Under the pieces are notes generated by a model, which did not search any database, was not told the DNA's origin, and saw nothing but the letters and a program-made list of their open reading frames with translations. The translations under genes were made by a program, and so were the position numbers. From Frankiales bacterium (GTDB lineage Bacteria > Actinomycetota > Actinomycetes > JAFAQI01), in the NCBI GenBank assembly GCA_025980325.1, contig JAICXQ010000017.1:1-38324 (forward strand): a DNA stretch of 38,324 nt. Reading direction: 5' to 3'. Below, one piece after another: positions 25,789-36,866 of this stretch. Position 1 is the stretch's first letter. Every line of letters begins with the position of its first letter.

Positions 25789-26358
25789 TTACTGCGCGCG
25801 CTTCACCGCGGAGATGTCGAACTCGAGCTTGATCTTCTCGCCGACGAGCACGCCGCCCTTGTCGAGGCCGACGTTCCACTGCAGGCCCCAGTCGCGGCGG
25901 TTGATCGTCGCCTTGCCTTCGAAGCCGGCCCGGAAGTTGCCCCACGGGTCGTTGGTGGTGCCGGCGAGCTCCCAGTCGACCGCGACCGGGTTGGTGACGC
26001 CGTTGATGGTGAGGTCGCCGATCAGCGTGTAGAGGTCGTCGTCGCTCTTCTCGACCTTGGTGCTCTCGAACACGAACGTCGGGTGCGACTCGACGTCGAA
26101 GAAGTCGCCGGTGCGCAGGTGCTTGTCGCGGTCGGCGTTGCCGGACTCGACGCTCGCGGCCTTGATCTCGAGCCGGACCCGGCTGTTGGCGGGGTTCTCT
26201 TCGTCGAGGTAGACGTCGGCGGTGTAGTCGGTGAACTGGCCGCGGACCGTCGTGACCATCGCGTGCTTGGTCGCGAAGCCGATCCGGCTGTGGGTCGGGT
26301 CGATGTCGTAGGTGCCGGTCAGTGACTGCACGGTCCCCACGGTGTCGGTAGTGGTCAT
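25789..26358 (-). CDS. YceI family lipocalin-like protein
   Basis: This 189-residue protein has the YceI lipid-binding beta-barrel pattern: GTYDIDPTHSRIGFATKHAMVTTVRGQFTDY at the start, GNADRDKHLRTGDFFDVESHPTFVF in the middle, and WGLQWNVGLDKGGVLVGEKIKLEFD at the end. It lacks a signal peptide, so it is cytoplasmic, as is common for actinobacterial members. YceI proteins bind polyisoprenoids or amphiphiles. ATG 26358 is preceded by AGGAGGAG, an excellent ribosome site. It diverges from marR, and the shared region has two matching palindromes, so it is likely a MarR target. Confidence 0.94.
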   Translation of the reverse strand: MTTTDTVGTVQSLTGTYDIDPTHSRIGFATKHAMVTTVRGQFTDYTADVYLDEENPANSRVRLEIKAASVESGNADRDKHLRTGDFFDVESHPTFVFESTKVEKSDDDLYTLIGDLTINGVTNPVAVDWELAGTTNDPWGNFRAGFEGKATINRRDWGLQWNVGLDKGGVLVGEKIKLEFDISAVKRAQ

Positions 26359-26380
26359 GGCGCGCTCCTCCTGGGCTAAA

Positions 26381-26396
26381 GGTTGTCTTTGCAACT
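26381..26396. promoter_or_regulatory. MarR-type operator, site 1
   Basis: GGTTGTCTTTGCAACT has TTG/CAA half sites around a short centre and matches site 2 in the pattern GGTTGYNNNNGCAAST. It lies between the predicted yceI transcription start and its ribosome site, so a bound protein would block yceI elongation. Confidence 0.6.
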
Positions 26397-26406
26397 GTTG
26401 AGTAAG

Positions 26407-26436
26407 ACACTATCTCTAAGAAGGTTGCGAGCGCAA
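26407..26436 (-). promoter_or_regulatory. Predicted yceI promoter
   Basis: On the minus strand a -35 TTGCGC (26431-26436) is followed after 18 bases by a -10 TAGTGT (26407-26412). The -35 overlaps operator site 2, so the same protein could block both divergent promoters. Transcripts would start near 26400 and carry a leader with the AGGAGGAG ribosome site. Confidence 0.45.
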
Positions 26437-26438
26437 GT
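26423..26438. promoter_or_regulatory. MarR-type operator, site 2
   Basis: GGTTGCGAGCGCAAGT contains TTGC/GCAA arms around GAGC. It starts exactly 42 bases from the start of site 1, about four helical turns, so both sites face the same side of the DNA. It covers the -35 boxes of both divergent promoters. Confidence 0.6.
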
Positions 26439-26452
26439 ATTCCGGCTAGACT
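26425..26452 (+). promoter_or_regulatory. Predicted marR promoter, leaderless
   Basis: A -35 TTGCGA (26425-26430) and a -10 TAGACT (26447-26452) are 16 bases apart. The -10 ends 7 bases before the GTG at 26460, and there is no ribosome site, so the mRNA likely begins at the start codon. Confidence 0.55.
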
Positions 26453-26459
26453 TCTTTAC

Positions 26460-26948
26460 GTGGCCACCACCCGCCCCCTCGACGCCCGCGAGGCGGCGGC
26501 GTTCCACGCCCTGATCCGCACGCACGCGCGGGTCGTGCGCATCCTCGAAGCCGAGCTGGAGGCCGAGCAGGGCCTGTCGCTGCCGGCGTACGAGGTCCTC
26601 GCGCACCTGTCCGAGGCGCCGGACCGCCGCCGGCGGATGACCGAGCTCGCGTCGTTCGCGGTGCTCACGCCGAGCGGGCTCACGCGGTTGGTCGACAAGC
26701 TCGTCCGCGACGGGCTGGTGGAGCGGCAGCGGTGCGGCACCGACGCACGCGTCGTCTACGCCGCCCTCACCGACGCGGGCTTCCAGCGGCTGGTGGACGC
26801 GTACCCGACGCATCTGCGCGGGGTGCGCGAGCACGTCGTCGACCGGCTCACGCCGGCCCAGCTCGACGCGGTGGCGGAGGCGCTGGGGCCGCTCACCACC
26901 GGCGACGGCCCGGAGCCGAGCGCAGCGGATTGCACCGAGCCCGCGTGA
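26460..26948 (+). CDS. MarR family transcriptional regulator
   Basis: This 162-residue winged-helix dimer-type repressor has the MarR core: a recognition region MTELASFAVLTPSGLTRLVDKLVRDGLVER, then a wing with the typical D-x-R (RCGTDARVVYAALTDAG), flanked by dimerisation helices. It probably represses itself and the divergent yceI operon through the two operator-like palindromes and responds to an unknown small ligand. GTG 26460 is chosen because a promoter -10 ends 7 bases upstream. Its stop overlaps the next start (GTGA), coupling it to the GNAT gene. Confidence 0.92.
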   Translation: MATTRPLDAREAAAFHALIRTHARVVRILEAELEAEQGLSLPAYEVLAHLSEAPDRRRRMTELASFAVLTPSGLTRLVDKLVRDGLVERQRCGTDARVVYAALTDAGFQRLVDAYPTHLRGVREHVVDRLTPAQLDAVAEALGPLTTGDGPEPSAADCTEPA

Positions 26949-27451
26949 GCGTCACGATCGAGCCGGCGCGGACCAGCGACGTCGCCGGCATCCGGCGGTT
27001 GATCGATCTCTATGCGCCGCAACGGATCCTGCTCGACAAGCCGACGGTGACGCTCTACGAGGACGTGCCGGCGTTCCTCGTCGCGCGGGCCGGTGACGGC
27101 CCGCACGACGTCGTCGGTTGCGGCGCATTGCACGTGATGTGGGAGGACGTCGCGGAGGTCCGCACCCTCGCCGTCGATCCCGCCGTCCGCGGCGACGGCG
27201 TCGGCCATCGGCTCCTGGAGCAGCTGCTCGCGCGCGCCCGGACGCTCGGCGTACGGCGGGTGTTCTGCCTGACGTTCGAGGTCGACTTCTTCGCCCGGCA
27301 CGGGTTCGCCGAGCTCGACGGCTCGCCGGTCGAGCCGGACGTGTACGACGAACTGCTGCGCTCCTACGACGAAGGTGTCGCGGAGTTCCTCGGCCTCGAC
27401 CGGGTCAAGCCCAACATCCTCGGCAACACCAGGATGCTGCTCGAGCTCTAG
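26945..27451 (+). CDS. argA: GNAT amino-acid N-acetyltransferase (ArgA-like)
   Basis: This 168-residue acetyltransferase has the acetyl-CoA pyrophosphate loop VRGDGVGHRLL (81-91) after the strand EVRTLAVDPA. Its N-terminus (IEPARTSDVAGIRRLIDLYAP) and the segment CLTFEVDFFARHGF resemble the short mycobacterial-type N-acetylglutamate synthase, the first step of arginine synthesis. That is the favoured role, but other GNAT substrates are possible and no arginine genes are adjacent. Translation starts at GTG 26945, overlapping the marR stop. It converges with the Asp-box gene with 19 bases between. Confidence 0.82.
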   Translation: MSVTIEPARTSDVAGIRRLIDLYAPQRILLDKPTVTLYEDVPAFLVARAGDGPHDVVGCGALHVMWEDVAEVRTLAVDPAVRGDGVGHRLLEQLLARARTLGVRRVFCLTFEVDFFARHGFAELDGSPVEPDVYDELLRSYDEGVAEFLGLDRVKPNILGNTRMLLEL

Positions 27452-27470
27452 ACCGCCGTCCGACGAAGAC

Positions 27471-28868
27471 TCAGGTGCCGATGACGCCCTTGCCGAGGCG
27501 CGGGCCGTTGACCTGGTGCACGAGGATCACCGACGGCGTCTGGTTCGGCGCGCTGTCCGCGACACCGGTGGCCGGCCCGTCGGAGGCGAAGATGCCCCAC
27601 ACCTTGCCGTCCGGGCCGATCGTGTCGTCGATGTAGTCGAGCAGGTTGCGGTTGCTGCCGAAGCCCGGCGCACCGCAGAGGATGCCGTCGAGGCAGATGT
27701 CGGCGTTGTGCACCGGCTTCGCGACCACCCGCTCGCGGGTGATGCTCGGCTTCGCGCTGTCGGCCTTCGTCACCCAGGCCATCGTCGCGTACCAGTTCTG
27801 CGCGTGGTTCGAATCGGTGTTGGTGCTGCCCTCGTAATAGGTCAGCGCGATGTCGCCGCGCGACCCGCCGGCGATCGCGCCGTACACGCTGGTCCGGCCC
27901 GGCGTGCCGAGGTCGACCAGCTTCGACCAGGTCTTGCCCTTGTCCTTCGAGTAGGACAGCCACGGTGACTGGTGCACGCCCTGGCCGCCGCTGTGCTTGC
28001 CGTTGCCGACGACGTAGAGCGTGCCGGCCGCGTCCTCGGTCATCCAGTTGAAGCCGGCGTAGAAGGCGTCCGCGTTGGTGCCGCCGCCCGGCGTCACCGG
28101 GTGCGAGACCATCGCGCCGTTCTCGAGATGCGCGACGTAGAGCCGCGACGGCGCACCGAGCGGCGGCGAGGACGGGTAGGACTCGGGCGGGTCGATGCCG
28201 TAGAGCACGTACACGTCGCCGGTGCGCGGGTCGACGGTGAGGTTGTCGACGTAGGCGTTCTGGTTGGTCACGAACGCGTCGGTCGGAGTGGGGGACGTGC
28301 CGCCGGCTTCGACCGGGACCGGGCTGGTGCCGTAGAGCGGGATCGGCAGCGGGTCGAAGGTCTTGCCGAGGTCGTGCGAGCTGTAGAGGTACGGCACCGC
28401 GTCGAAGCCCTTGGTCACGACGTAGAGGTTGTTGCCCTTCGCGCCCACCCATGGCCGGTCGTAGACGTCCTCGAGGATCGTCGACTGGGTCCAGGTCGCG
28501 CCGGCATCGCGGGAGACGTCGACGTAGATGCCGGTGCCGAGCGAGAGGTCGACGGCGACGACCGTGCGCTCGTCGATGAAGTGCATGTCGAAGTCGCCGC
28601 CGCCGGCATTCGGCACCTTCGGCACGGCGAGGCTGAAGTGCCGGCCGTAGTCGGTCGAGCGGTACAGCGTCGACGGGGAGGCCGAGCCGAGGCCGTCCGC
28701 GAGGACGTACCGGCCGCTGGGGGAGACGGTGACGTTCGGCTCGCCGCCCGCGCGGTCGAAGGTCGTGACGGCGGTGCGGATCGAGCTGGTGGCGGTCGCG
28801 TGCGCGACGAGAGGTGCGGCGGTCGCCGCCACGGCGGCGACGGCCAGCAAAGACAGGTGACGGCGCAT
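27471..28868 (-). CDS. Secreted Asp-box beta-propeller protein
   Basis: This 465-residue exported protein has a signal peptide (MRRHLSLLAVAAVAATAAPLV to about residue 26). Asp-box motifs include STDYGRHF, SRDAGATW, SSHDLGKTF and SKDKGKTW. The end carries a Cys pair in DICLDGILCGAPG, a pattern also seen in the 777-residue protein (DICQNGTFCSLVP), which hints that the two propellers are related. There is no membrane anchor. ATG 28868 has AAGGA upstream at 8 bases. It is the last gene of a minus-strand run with VOC, PIG-L and SDR genes; whether they work together is unclear. Confidence 0.84.
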   Translation of the reverse strand: MRRHLSLLAVAAVAATAAPLVAHATATSSIRTAVTTFDRAGGEPNVTVSPSGRYVLADGLGSASPSTLYRSTDYGRHFSLAVPKVPNAGGGDFDMHFIDERTVVAVDLSLGTGIYVDVSRDAGATWTQSTILEDVYDRPWVGAKGNNLYVVTKGFDAVPYLYSSHDLGKTFDPLPIPLYGTSPVPVEAGGTSPTPTDAFVTNQNAYVDNLTVDPRTGDVYVLYGIDPPESYPSSPPLGAPSRLYVAHLENGAMVSHPVTPGGGTNADAFYAGFNWMTEDAAGTLYVVGNGKHSGGQGVHQSPWLSYSKDKGKTWSKLVDLGTPGRTSVYGAIAGGSRGDIALTYYEGSTNTDSNHAQNWYATMAWVTKADSAKPSITRERVVAKPVHNADICLDGILCGAPGFGSNRNLLDYIDDTIGPDGKVWGIFASDGPATGVADSAPNQTPSVILVHQVNGPRLGKGVIGT

Positions 28869-28929
28869 ACGAATGTCCTTCGGCGCGCGCCGCCGTTCAC
28901 CTGCCTCCCGGCGCAGGCGAGCCGGACGC

Positions 28930-29310
28930 TCAGCCGCGCTGGGGCTCGACCAGCAGCAGGGTGTTGCCGTCGAGGTCGCGGAAGAAGAACATCGGCGGCA
29001 CCGGCCCCTCGCCACCCATCAGGTCGTCGCAGTCGACGCCCTTGCCCTTCAGCTCGCGGTGCGCGGCCCGCACGTCGGGCGATTCCAGGGCGATCCCGGT
29101 CATCTTGCCGGCCTCGTACGCCGGGTGCGGCGGCACCAGCGCGAGGTTGGCCAGGCCCTCCGGCGGCGCGATCTCGACCCAGCGGTCGCCGTCGCCGAAC
29201 GGCATGTCGACGGCGACGGTGAAGCCGAGGTTCTCGCCGTACCACGCGATCGCCTTGTCCTGGTCGCTGACGGCCACCATGACCCGGCCGACGCTGGCGA
29301 CTGTTGCCAT
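28930..29310 (-). CDS. VOC (glyoxalase/bleomycin-resistance fold) protein
   Basis: This 126-residue protein has the two beta-alpha-beta-beta-beta units of the vicinal oxygen chelate fold: VGRVMVAVSDQDKAIAWYGENLGFTVAVD at the start and MFFFRDLDGNTLLLVEPQ at the end, with the late metal-ligand Glu in the expected place. Members include dioxygenases, glyoxalases and binding proteins, and the substrate cannot be told. ATG 29310 is chosen because the family pattern begins there. It is 61 bases upstream of the Asp-box gene and 67 downstream of the PIG-L gene. Confidence 0.88.
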   Translation of the reverse strand: MATVASVGRVMVAVSDQDKAIAWYGENLGFTVAVDMPFGDGDRWVEIAPPEGLANLALVPPHPAYEAGKMTGIALESPDVRAAHRELKGKGVDCDDLMGGEGPVPPMFFFRDLDGNTLLLVEPQRG

Positions 29311-29377
29311 CTCACTGTCCCTTCTCGTGTGTGCTCGATGACTGTTACGACGACGGGCGTCGCCGCAACTCATCGCC

Positions 29378-30085
29378 TCACGCCGTGTCGAAGACCCAGA
29401 ACGCCTCGGCCAGCCGGCCAGCGGGCAGGCCGCCATTGGTCGCGTTGCTGCCGTTCCAGCCGCGCATCATCCCGTCGAGCGCGTCCGGGTGCTCGTGCTG
29501 CGAGGCATGCGACAGCAGGGCCGCCATCTTGCGATCCCACACGTCGGTCACGTCGACGTAGCGGTTGATCTTCTCGTGGCCCTGCACCCAGGTCTGCGCG
29601 ACCGACCACGCCGGCAGGTGCGCGAGGTCCTCGTACGCGAACGGATTGCGCGCGTCCGGGTAGACCGCGCACAGCGTCGCCTCGCCGGCGGCCAGGTGGT
29701 CGGGATGGTTGGCCGCAATGCGCAGCATGTTGCGCTGCGGGCTCTGGCAGATCACCCGTTGCGGCCGGACCTCGCGGATCACCCGCGCGATGTCGCGACG
29801 CAACTCGAACGAGACCGCCAGCCGCCCGTCCGGATAGCCGAGGAACCGGACGTCCGAGACGCCGACCTGCTTCGCCGCCGCGATCTGCTCGTCGCGCCGG
29901 ATCGCGCCGATGTCGCTTCGGGGCACGTCCGGATCGAAGCCGCCCGCGTCGCCGTCGGTGACGATGCAGTACGTCACCTCGATGCCGGCGTCGGTCCACT
30001 GCGCGATCGAACCGGCCGCGCCGAAGTCGACGTCGTCCGGATGTGCCATCACCGCGAGCACGCGCTCGACCTGCGTGTCATTCAC
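29378..30085 (-). CDS. PIG-L family deacetylase
   Basis: This 235-residue zinc-dependent deacetylase-like protein has the signature AHPDD (14-18) and a downstream NHPDH (126-130), the metal and catalytic sites of the LmbE/PIG-L group. Actinobacterial members include MshB and Mca of mycothiol metabolism and antibiotic-pathway deacetylases, but residues diagnostic of MshB are not clear, so no symbol is given. The GTG at 30085 is the only reasonable start. A -10-like TACGCT ends 7 bases upstream, so the mRNA may be leaderless. The SDR gene lies 26 bases upstream on the same strand. Confidence 0.9.
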   Translation of the reverse strand: MNDTQVERVLAVMAHPDDVDFGAAGSIAQWTDAGIEVTYCIVTDGDAGGFDPDVPRSDIGAIRRDEQIAAAKQVGVSDVRFLGYPDGRLAVSFELRRDIARVIREVRPQRVICQSPQRNMLRIAANHPDHLAAGEATLCAVYPDARNPFAYEDLAHLPAWSVAQTWVQGHEKINRYVDVTDVWDRKMAALLSHASQHEHPDALDGMMRGWNGSNATNGGLPAGRLAEAFWVFDTA

Positions 30086-30092
30086 GTTCGCG

Positions 30093-30098
30093 AGCGTA
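30093..30098 (-). promoter_or_regulatory. -10-like box for the PIG-L gene
   Basis: On the minus strand this reads TACGCT (TANNNT), ending 7 bases before GTG 30085. No Shine-Dalgarno sequence precedes the start, which fits leaderless transcription. The -35 is not recognised. Confidence 0.38.
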
Positions 30099-30111
30099 CG
30101 ACGCGCCACCG

Positions 30112-30885
30112 TCAGATCGTCGTGCTGATCCCGCCGTCGACCGGGATCACCGCGCCGTTGACGTACGAGCCCGCGCGTGAGGACAGGTAGATGACGACGC
30201 CGGCCATGTCGTCGGGGCGGCCGATGCGCCCGAGCGGGTTCGAGGCCTCGATGAGCTCGCGCGTCGACGGGTCGCTCAACGCGAACGACATCATCTTCGA
30301 CTCGAACGGTCCGGGCGCGATCGCGTTGACGGTGATCCGCCGCGGCGCCAGCTCGCGCGCGAGCACCCGGGTGAGGTGGTGCACCGCGGCCTTGCTCGCC
30401 GAGTACGGGTAGTGCGGCATCGGGTCCACGTGCAGCCCGTCGATGCTGCCGACGTTGACGACCCGGGCCGGGTCGTCGTCGCTCGCGGCCTTCTCCAGCA
30501 TCGGCAGGAACGCGCGGGTGAGGAAGAACGGCGCCTTGAGGTTGACGTCGATGACCTTGTCCCAGGCAGCGGCCGGGAACTGCTCCAGCGGCTCGCCCCA
30601 CGTCGCACCGGCGTTGTTGACGAGGATGTTGAGCCGGTCCTCCCGCTCGCCGACCTCGGCGGCGAGCCGCAGGCACTCCGGCTCGTTCGACAGATCGGCC
30701 GGAATCGCGAGCACGTCGCCGTACGCCGACAGCTCCTCCTGCGCGGCCGCGCACGCGTCGGCCTTGCGTGAGGAGATGTAGACGCGGGCACCCGCGGAGA
30801 GCAGGCCGCGGGCGATCATCAGCCCGATCCCCCGGGTGCCGCCGGTGACGACCGCGACCTTGCCCTCGATGCCGAACAGTTCCAC
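30112..30885 (-). CDS. Short-chain dehydrogenase/reductase
   Basis: This 257-residue classical SDR has the NAD(P) motif TGGTRGIG (14-21), NNAG (90-93), Ser147 in GSIDG and the catalytic YSASK (Tyr161, Lys165). The C-terminal GAVIPVDGG is the usual end. Arg40 after the second strand (ISSRKADA) suggests NADP(H) preference. The sequence is closest in style to RhlG-type 3-oxoacyl reductases, but the substrate is not determined. GTG 30885 has AGGAG at proper spacing. It is divergent from pcrA by 33 bases and followed by PIG-L. Confidence 0.92.
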   Translation of the reverse strand: MELFGIEGKVAVVTGGTRGIGLMIARGLLSAGARVYISSRKADACAAAQEELSAYGDVLAIPADLSNEPECLRLAAEVGEREDRLNILVNNAGATWGEPLEQFPAAAWDKVIDVNLKAPFFLTRAFLPMLEKAASDDDPARVVNVGSIDGLHVDPMPHYPYSASKAAVHHLTRVLARELAPRRITVNAIAPGPFESKMMSFALSDPSTRELIEASNPLGRIGRPDDMAGVVIYLSSRAGSYVNGAVIPVDGGISTTI

Positions 30886-30918
30886 GCCCCACTCCTCGAA
30901 CTAGTCTCGGAACCAACG

Positions 30919-33195
30919 ATGACGAGCCTCTTCGACGATCTTCCCGACGCGCCCGACGAGCCGCGCGAGCGGGTCCACCGCACCCGCCTTGCGGTCGACT
31001 CCGAGACGTTGCTCGAAGCGCTCAACCCGCAGCAGCGCGCGGCCGTCCTGCACCAGGGCGGCCCGCTGCTGATCGTCGCCGGCGCGGGCTCGGGCAAGAC
31101 CCGCGTGCTCACGCACCGGATCGCGTGGCTGATCGCCGAGCGCGGCGCGAGCCCGGGCGAGATCCTCGCGATCACGTTCACCAACAAGGCCGCCGGCGAG
31201 ATGAAGGAACGGGTCGCCCGGCTGGTCGGCAACCGGGCGAAGGCGATGTGGGTGTCGACGTTCCACTCGGCCTGCGTCCGCATCTGCCGCGCGGAGGCGA
31301 AGCGGCTCGGCTTCACCTCGACGTTCTCGATCTACGACGCGGACGACACCCGCCGGCTGATGACGACGGTCTGCCGCGAGCTCGACCTCGATCCGAAACG
31401 GTTCGCACCGCGCGCCGTCGCCGCGCAGGTGAGCAACCTGAAGAACGAGCTGATCGACTACGAAGACGCGAAGGCGAAGGCGAGCAATTACATCGAGCGC
31501 TCGATCGCGGAGGCCTACGAGAGTTACCAGAACCGGTTGCGCCGAGCCAATGCGCTGGACTTCGACGACCTCATCATGACGACGGTCACGTTGCTGCAAC
31601 TGTTTCCCGAGGTTGCCGAGCACTACCGGCGGCGGTTCCGGCACGTGCTGGTCGACGAGTACCAGGACACGAACCACGCGCAGTACGTCCTCGTGCGCGA
31701 ACTTGTCGGCGTCACCGAAACGCAGTCCGAGTTGTGTGTCGTCGGCGACGCCGACCAGAGCATCTACGCGTTTCGCGGCGCGACGATCCGCAACATCCTG
31801 CAGTTCGAGGCCGACTATCCCGATGCCACCGTCGTCCTGCTCGAACAGAACTACCGCTCCACCCAGACGATCCTGTCCGCGGCCAACGCGGTCATCGCGA
31901 AGAACCCCGATCGCAAGCCGAAGCGGCTGTGGTCCGAGCAGGGTCCGGGCGCGAAGATCTCCGGCTACGTCGCCGAGAACGAGCACGACGAAGCCGCGTG
32001 GGTAGCCGGCCGGATCGAGCGGCTGCACACCGATCACGGCGTACGCCCCTGCGACGTCGCGGTGTTCTACCGGACCAATGCGCAGAGCCGGGTGTTCGAG
32101 GAGATCTTCATCCGGGTCGGCCTGCCGTACAAGGTCGTCGGCGGCGTGCGGTTCTACGAACGGCGCGAAGTCCGCGACGCGCTCGCGTACCTGCGCACGA
32201 TCGTCAACCCGCTCGACGAAGTGTCGTTACGACGGATCGTCAACGTGCCCAAGCGCGGCATCGGCGAGCGCGCGCTCGAACAGATCGACGCGTATGCCAC
32301 CCGGCAGCGGCTGAGCTTCCTCGACGGCCTGCGCAGCGCCGAGGACGCACCCGGGCTCACGACCCGGTCGATCAACGCGATCCAGGAGTTCGTCACCATG
32401 CTCGACGAGCTGGTCGCGATCGCGGCCGGCGGCGCGCCGCCCGGCGACGTGCTCGAAGCGGTGCTCGACAAGAGCCGGTACGTCGCCGAACTGCAGGCGA
32501 GCGACGACCTGCAGGAGCAAGGCCGGGTCGAGAACCTGCAGGAGCTCGTCGGCGTCGCGCGCGAGTTCGAGCAGAACCGGCCGGACGGCACCCTCGACGA
32601 CTTCCTCGAACAGGTGTCCCTCGTCGCCGATGCGGACGAGGTCCCGGACGCGGACGACGCCGGCGGTGTCGTCACGTTGATGACGTTGCACACCGCGAAG
32701 GGGCTGGAGTTCCCGGTCGTGTTCCTGACCGGGCTCGAGGACGGCACCTTCCCGCACATGCGCTCGCTCGGCGATCCGAAGGAGCTGGAAGAGGAACGCC
32801 GGCTCGCCTACGTCGGCATCACCCGCGCCGAGCAACGGCTGCACCTGTCCCGCGCGCTGGTCCGCGCGTCGTGGGGCGCGCCGCAGTGGTACCCGGCCTC
32901 GCGATTCCTCGACGACATCCCGGACGACCTGGTCGAGTGGGAGGGCAACGTCGGCGGTTCGCCGTCGCAAGCGGTGGTCGAGCGGGCCAACCGCCGCGGC
33001 CGTTCGGCGGGCCCGGGGCTGCGGCCGGTTCCGGTGCTCGAGGTCGGCGACCGGGTCAACCACGACGCGTTCGGCCTCGGCCGCGTCGTCGCGCTGCGCG
33101 GGGCGAACGAGTCGGCCGAAGCCGAGGTCGACTTCGGCGGCGACGTCGGCGTCAAGCGGCTGCTGCTGCGCTACGCCCCGCTCGCGAAGCTCTGA
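30919..33195 (+). CDS. pcrA: ATP-dependent DNA helicase PcrA/UvrD
   Basis: This 758-residue SF1A 3'-5' helicase acts in DNA repair and replication-fork upkeep. Motifs in order: Q-motif LNPQQRAAV (35-43), Walker A AGAGSGKT (54-61), motif Ia ITFTNKAAGEM, Walker B VLVDEYQDTNHAQY, motif III VVGDADQSIYAFRGA, motif IV EQNYRSTQTIL, and motifs V/VI VTLMTLHTAKGLEFPVVFLTGLEDGTFPH and EERRLAYVGITRAEQRLHL. The C-terminal Tudor-like tail GDRVNHDAFGLGRVVAL is typical of full-length PcrA. ATG 30919 lacks a ribosome site; a TAGTCT (30902-30907) suggests a leader of only a few bases. It converges with the giant Asp-box gene across the hairpin at 33198-33241. Confidence 0.97.
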   Translation: MTSLFDDLPDAPDEPRERVHRTRLAVDSETLLEALNPQQRAAVLHQGGPLLIVAGAGSGKTRVLTHRIAWLIAERGASPGEILAITFTNKAAGEMKERVARLVGNRAKAMWVSTFHSACVRICRAEAKRLGFTSTFSIYDADDTRRLMTTVCRELDLDPKRFAPRAVAAQVSNLKNELIDYEDAKAKASNYIERSIAEAYESYQNRLRRANALDFDDLIMTTVTLLQLFPEVAEHYRRRFRHVLVDEYQDTNHAQYVLVRELVGVTETQSELCVVGDADQSIYAFRGATIRNILQFEADYPDATVVLLEQNYRSTQTILSAANAVIAKNPDRKPKRLWSEQGPGAKISGYVAENEHDEAAWVAGRIERLHTDHGVRPCDVAVFYRTNAQSRVFEEIFIRVGLPYKVVGGVRFYERREVRDALAYLRTIVNPLDEVSLRRIVNVPKRGIGERALEQIDAYATRQRLSFLDGLRSAEDAPGLTTRSINAIQEFVTMLDELVAIAAGGAPPGDVLEAVLDKSRYVAELQASDDLQEQGRVENLQELVGVAREFEQNRPDGTLDDFLEQVSLVADADEVPDADDAGGVVTLMTLHTAKGLEFPVVFLTGLEDGTFPHMRSLGDPKELEEERRLAYVGITRAEQRLHLSRALVRASWGAPQWYPASRFLDDIPDDLVEWEGNVGGSPSQAVVERANRRGRSAGPGLRPVPVLEVGDRVNHDAFGLGRVVALRGANESAEAEVDFGGDVGVKRLLLRYAPLAKL

Positions 33196-33197
33196 AC

Positions 33198-33241
33198 CAA
33201 TTGCGAGATAGCGGACGTCTACGGGTCGTATCTCGCAATTG
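33198..33241. terminator. Hairpin between convergent genes, likely bidirectional terminator
   Basis: CAATTGCGAGATA (33198-33210) and TATCTCGCAATTG (33229-33241) are perfect 13-base inverted arms around an 18-base loop. The hairpin starts 2 bases after the pcrA stop and ends 4 bases before the end of the convergent gene. There is no T-tract, which is common in actinobacteria. The long loop and mixed-AT stem also fit a dispersed repeat or a protein site. Confidence 0.6.
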
Positions 33242-33245
33242 CTCG

Positions 33246-36146
<2,901 letters not shown>

Positions 36147-36153
36147 AATCCCC

Positions 36154-36159
36154 AGGCTA
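36154..36159 (-). promoter_or_regulatory. -10-like box for the giant Asp-box gene
   Basis: On the minus strand this reads TAGCCT, ending 7 bases before ATG 36146, with no clear ribosome site (only GGGGAT at 3 bases). It suggests a leaderless transcript and supports ATG 36146 over TTG 36176, which would lie upstream of the transcription start. Confidence 0.4.
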
Positions 36160-36191
36160 ATCACACCCGAGCTCAACCACCAGGCAGGTAG

Positions 36192-36866
36192 CTAGATGTA
36201 GACGCCGCGTTTCGCGAGGAAGGGCACCGGGTCGACCGGGACGCCGTCGACCCGGACCTCGAAGTGCAGGTGCGGGCCGGTCGCGTCGCCGCCCGCCCCG
36301 ATCCGCGCGATCGGCTCGCCGGCGCGCACGCAGCCAGAGGTGCGGATGAACGACGACATGTGCCCGTACACCGTCTCGGTGCCGTCCCAGTCGCGGATCT
36401 GCATCACTTCGCCGTACCCGGACATCGGCCCGGCGTAGCTGATGCAGCCGGCGGTCGCCGCGTAGATGAGCGTGCCCCACGGGCCGGCGAGGTCGATGCC
36501 CGCGTGCAGGCGGCCCCAGCGGTAGCCGAACGGCGAGGAGAAGACGCCGCCGTACGGCCGGACCCACCGGTGCGCGGGCGGGACGCTGAGCGCGGCCCGC
36601 CGCGACGACCGGGACGCCCGCGCGGACGTGGCCTTGGACCCGCCGCCGAGCACGCTCAGCGCGCCGCTGACGTCGGGCAGCGTGACGGCGGCTCGCGCGG
36701 CCGTGTCGTGCGCCGAAGCCGGGCGGGAGGCGGCGGCGATCCGAAGCCCGCCGCCGTGGGCGGCGGTGCCGGAGGCGATGACGCCGGCGACGAAGACGCC
36801 GAGTAGGGCGACGGCGAGTGCCGGCGCGGCGGCCCGGGGCAGCACGAACCACCGGCGGGGGGTCAT
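36192..36866 (-). CDS. M23 (LytM) peptidase, secreted
   Basis: This 224-residue peptidoglycan-hydrolase-type protein has an N-terminal signal or anchor helix (residues 11-35). A low-complexity Ser/Ala/Arg linker (50-95) leads to a LytM domain (100-222). The zinc ligands are complete: His121 and Asp125 in HAGIDLAGPWGT, and His199-x-His201 in GPHLHFEV. It probably cleaves peptide cross-links in the wall during growth or division. ATG 36866 is chosen because the helix starts right after it; GAGAGG lies 11 bases upstream. It ends 46 bases before the giant Asp-box gene's start and follows the hydrolase gene on the same strand. I looked for a cyclic-di-AMP riboswitch upstream and did not find one. 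Confidence 0.93.
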   Translation of the reverse strand: MTPRRWFVLPRAAAPALAVALLGVFVAGVIASGTAAHGGGLRIAAASRPASAHDTAARAAVTLPDVSGALSVLGGGSKATSARASRSSRRAALSVPPAHRWVRPYGGVFSSPFGYRWGRLHAGIDLAGPWGTLIYAATAGCISYAGPMSGYGEVMQIRDWDGTETVYGHMSSFIRTSGCVRAGEPIARIGAGGDATGPHLHFEVRVDGVPVDPVPFLAKRGVYI

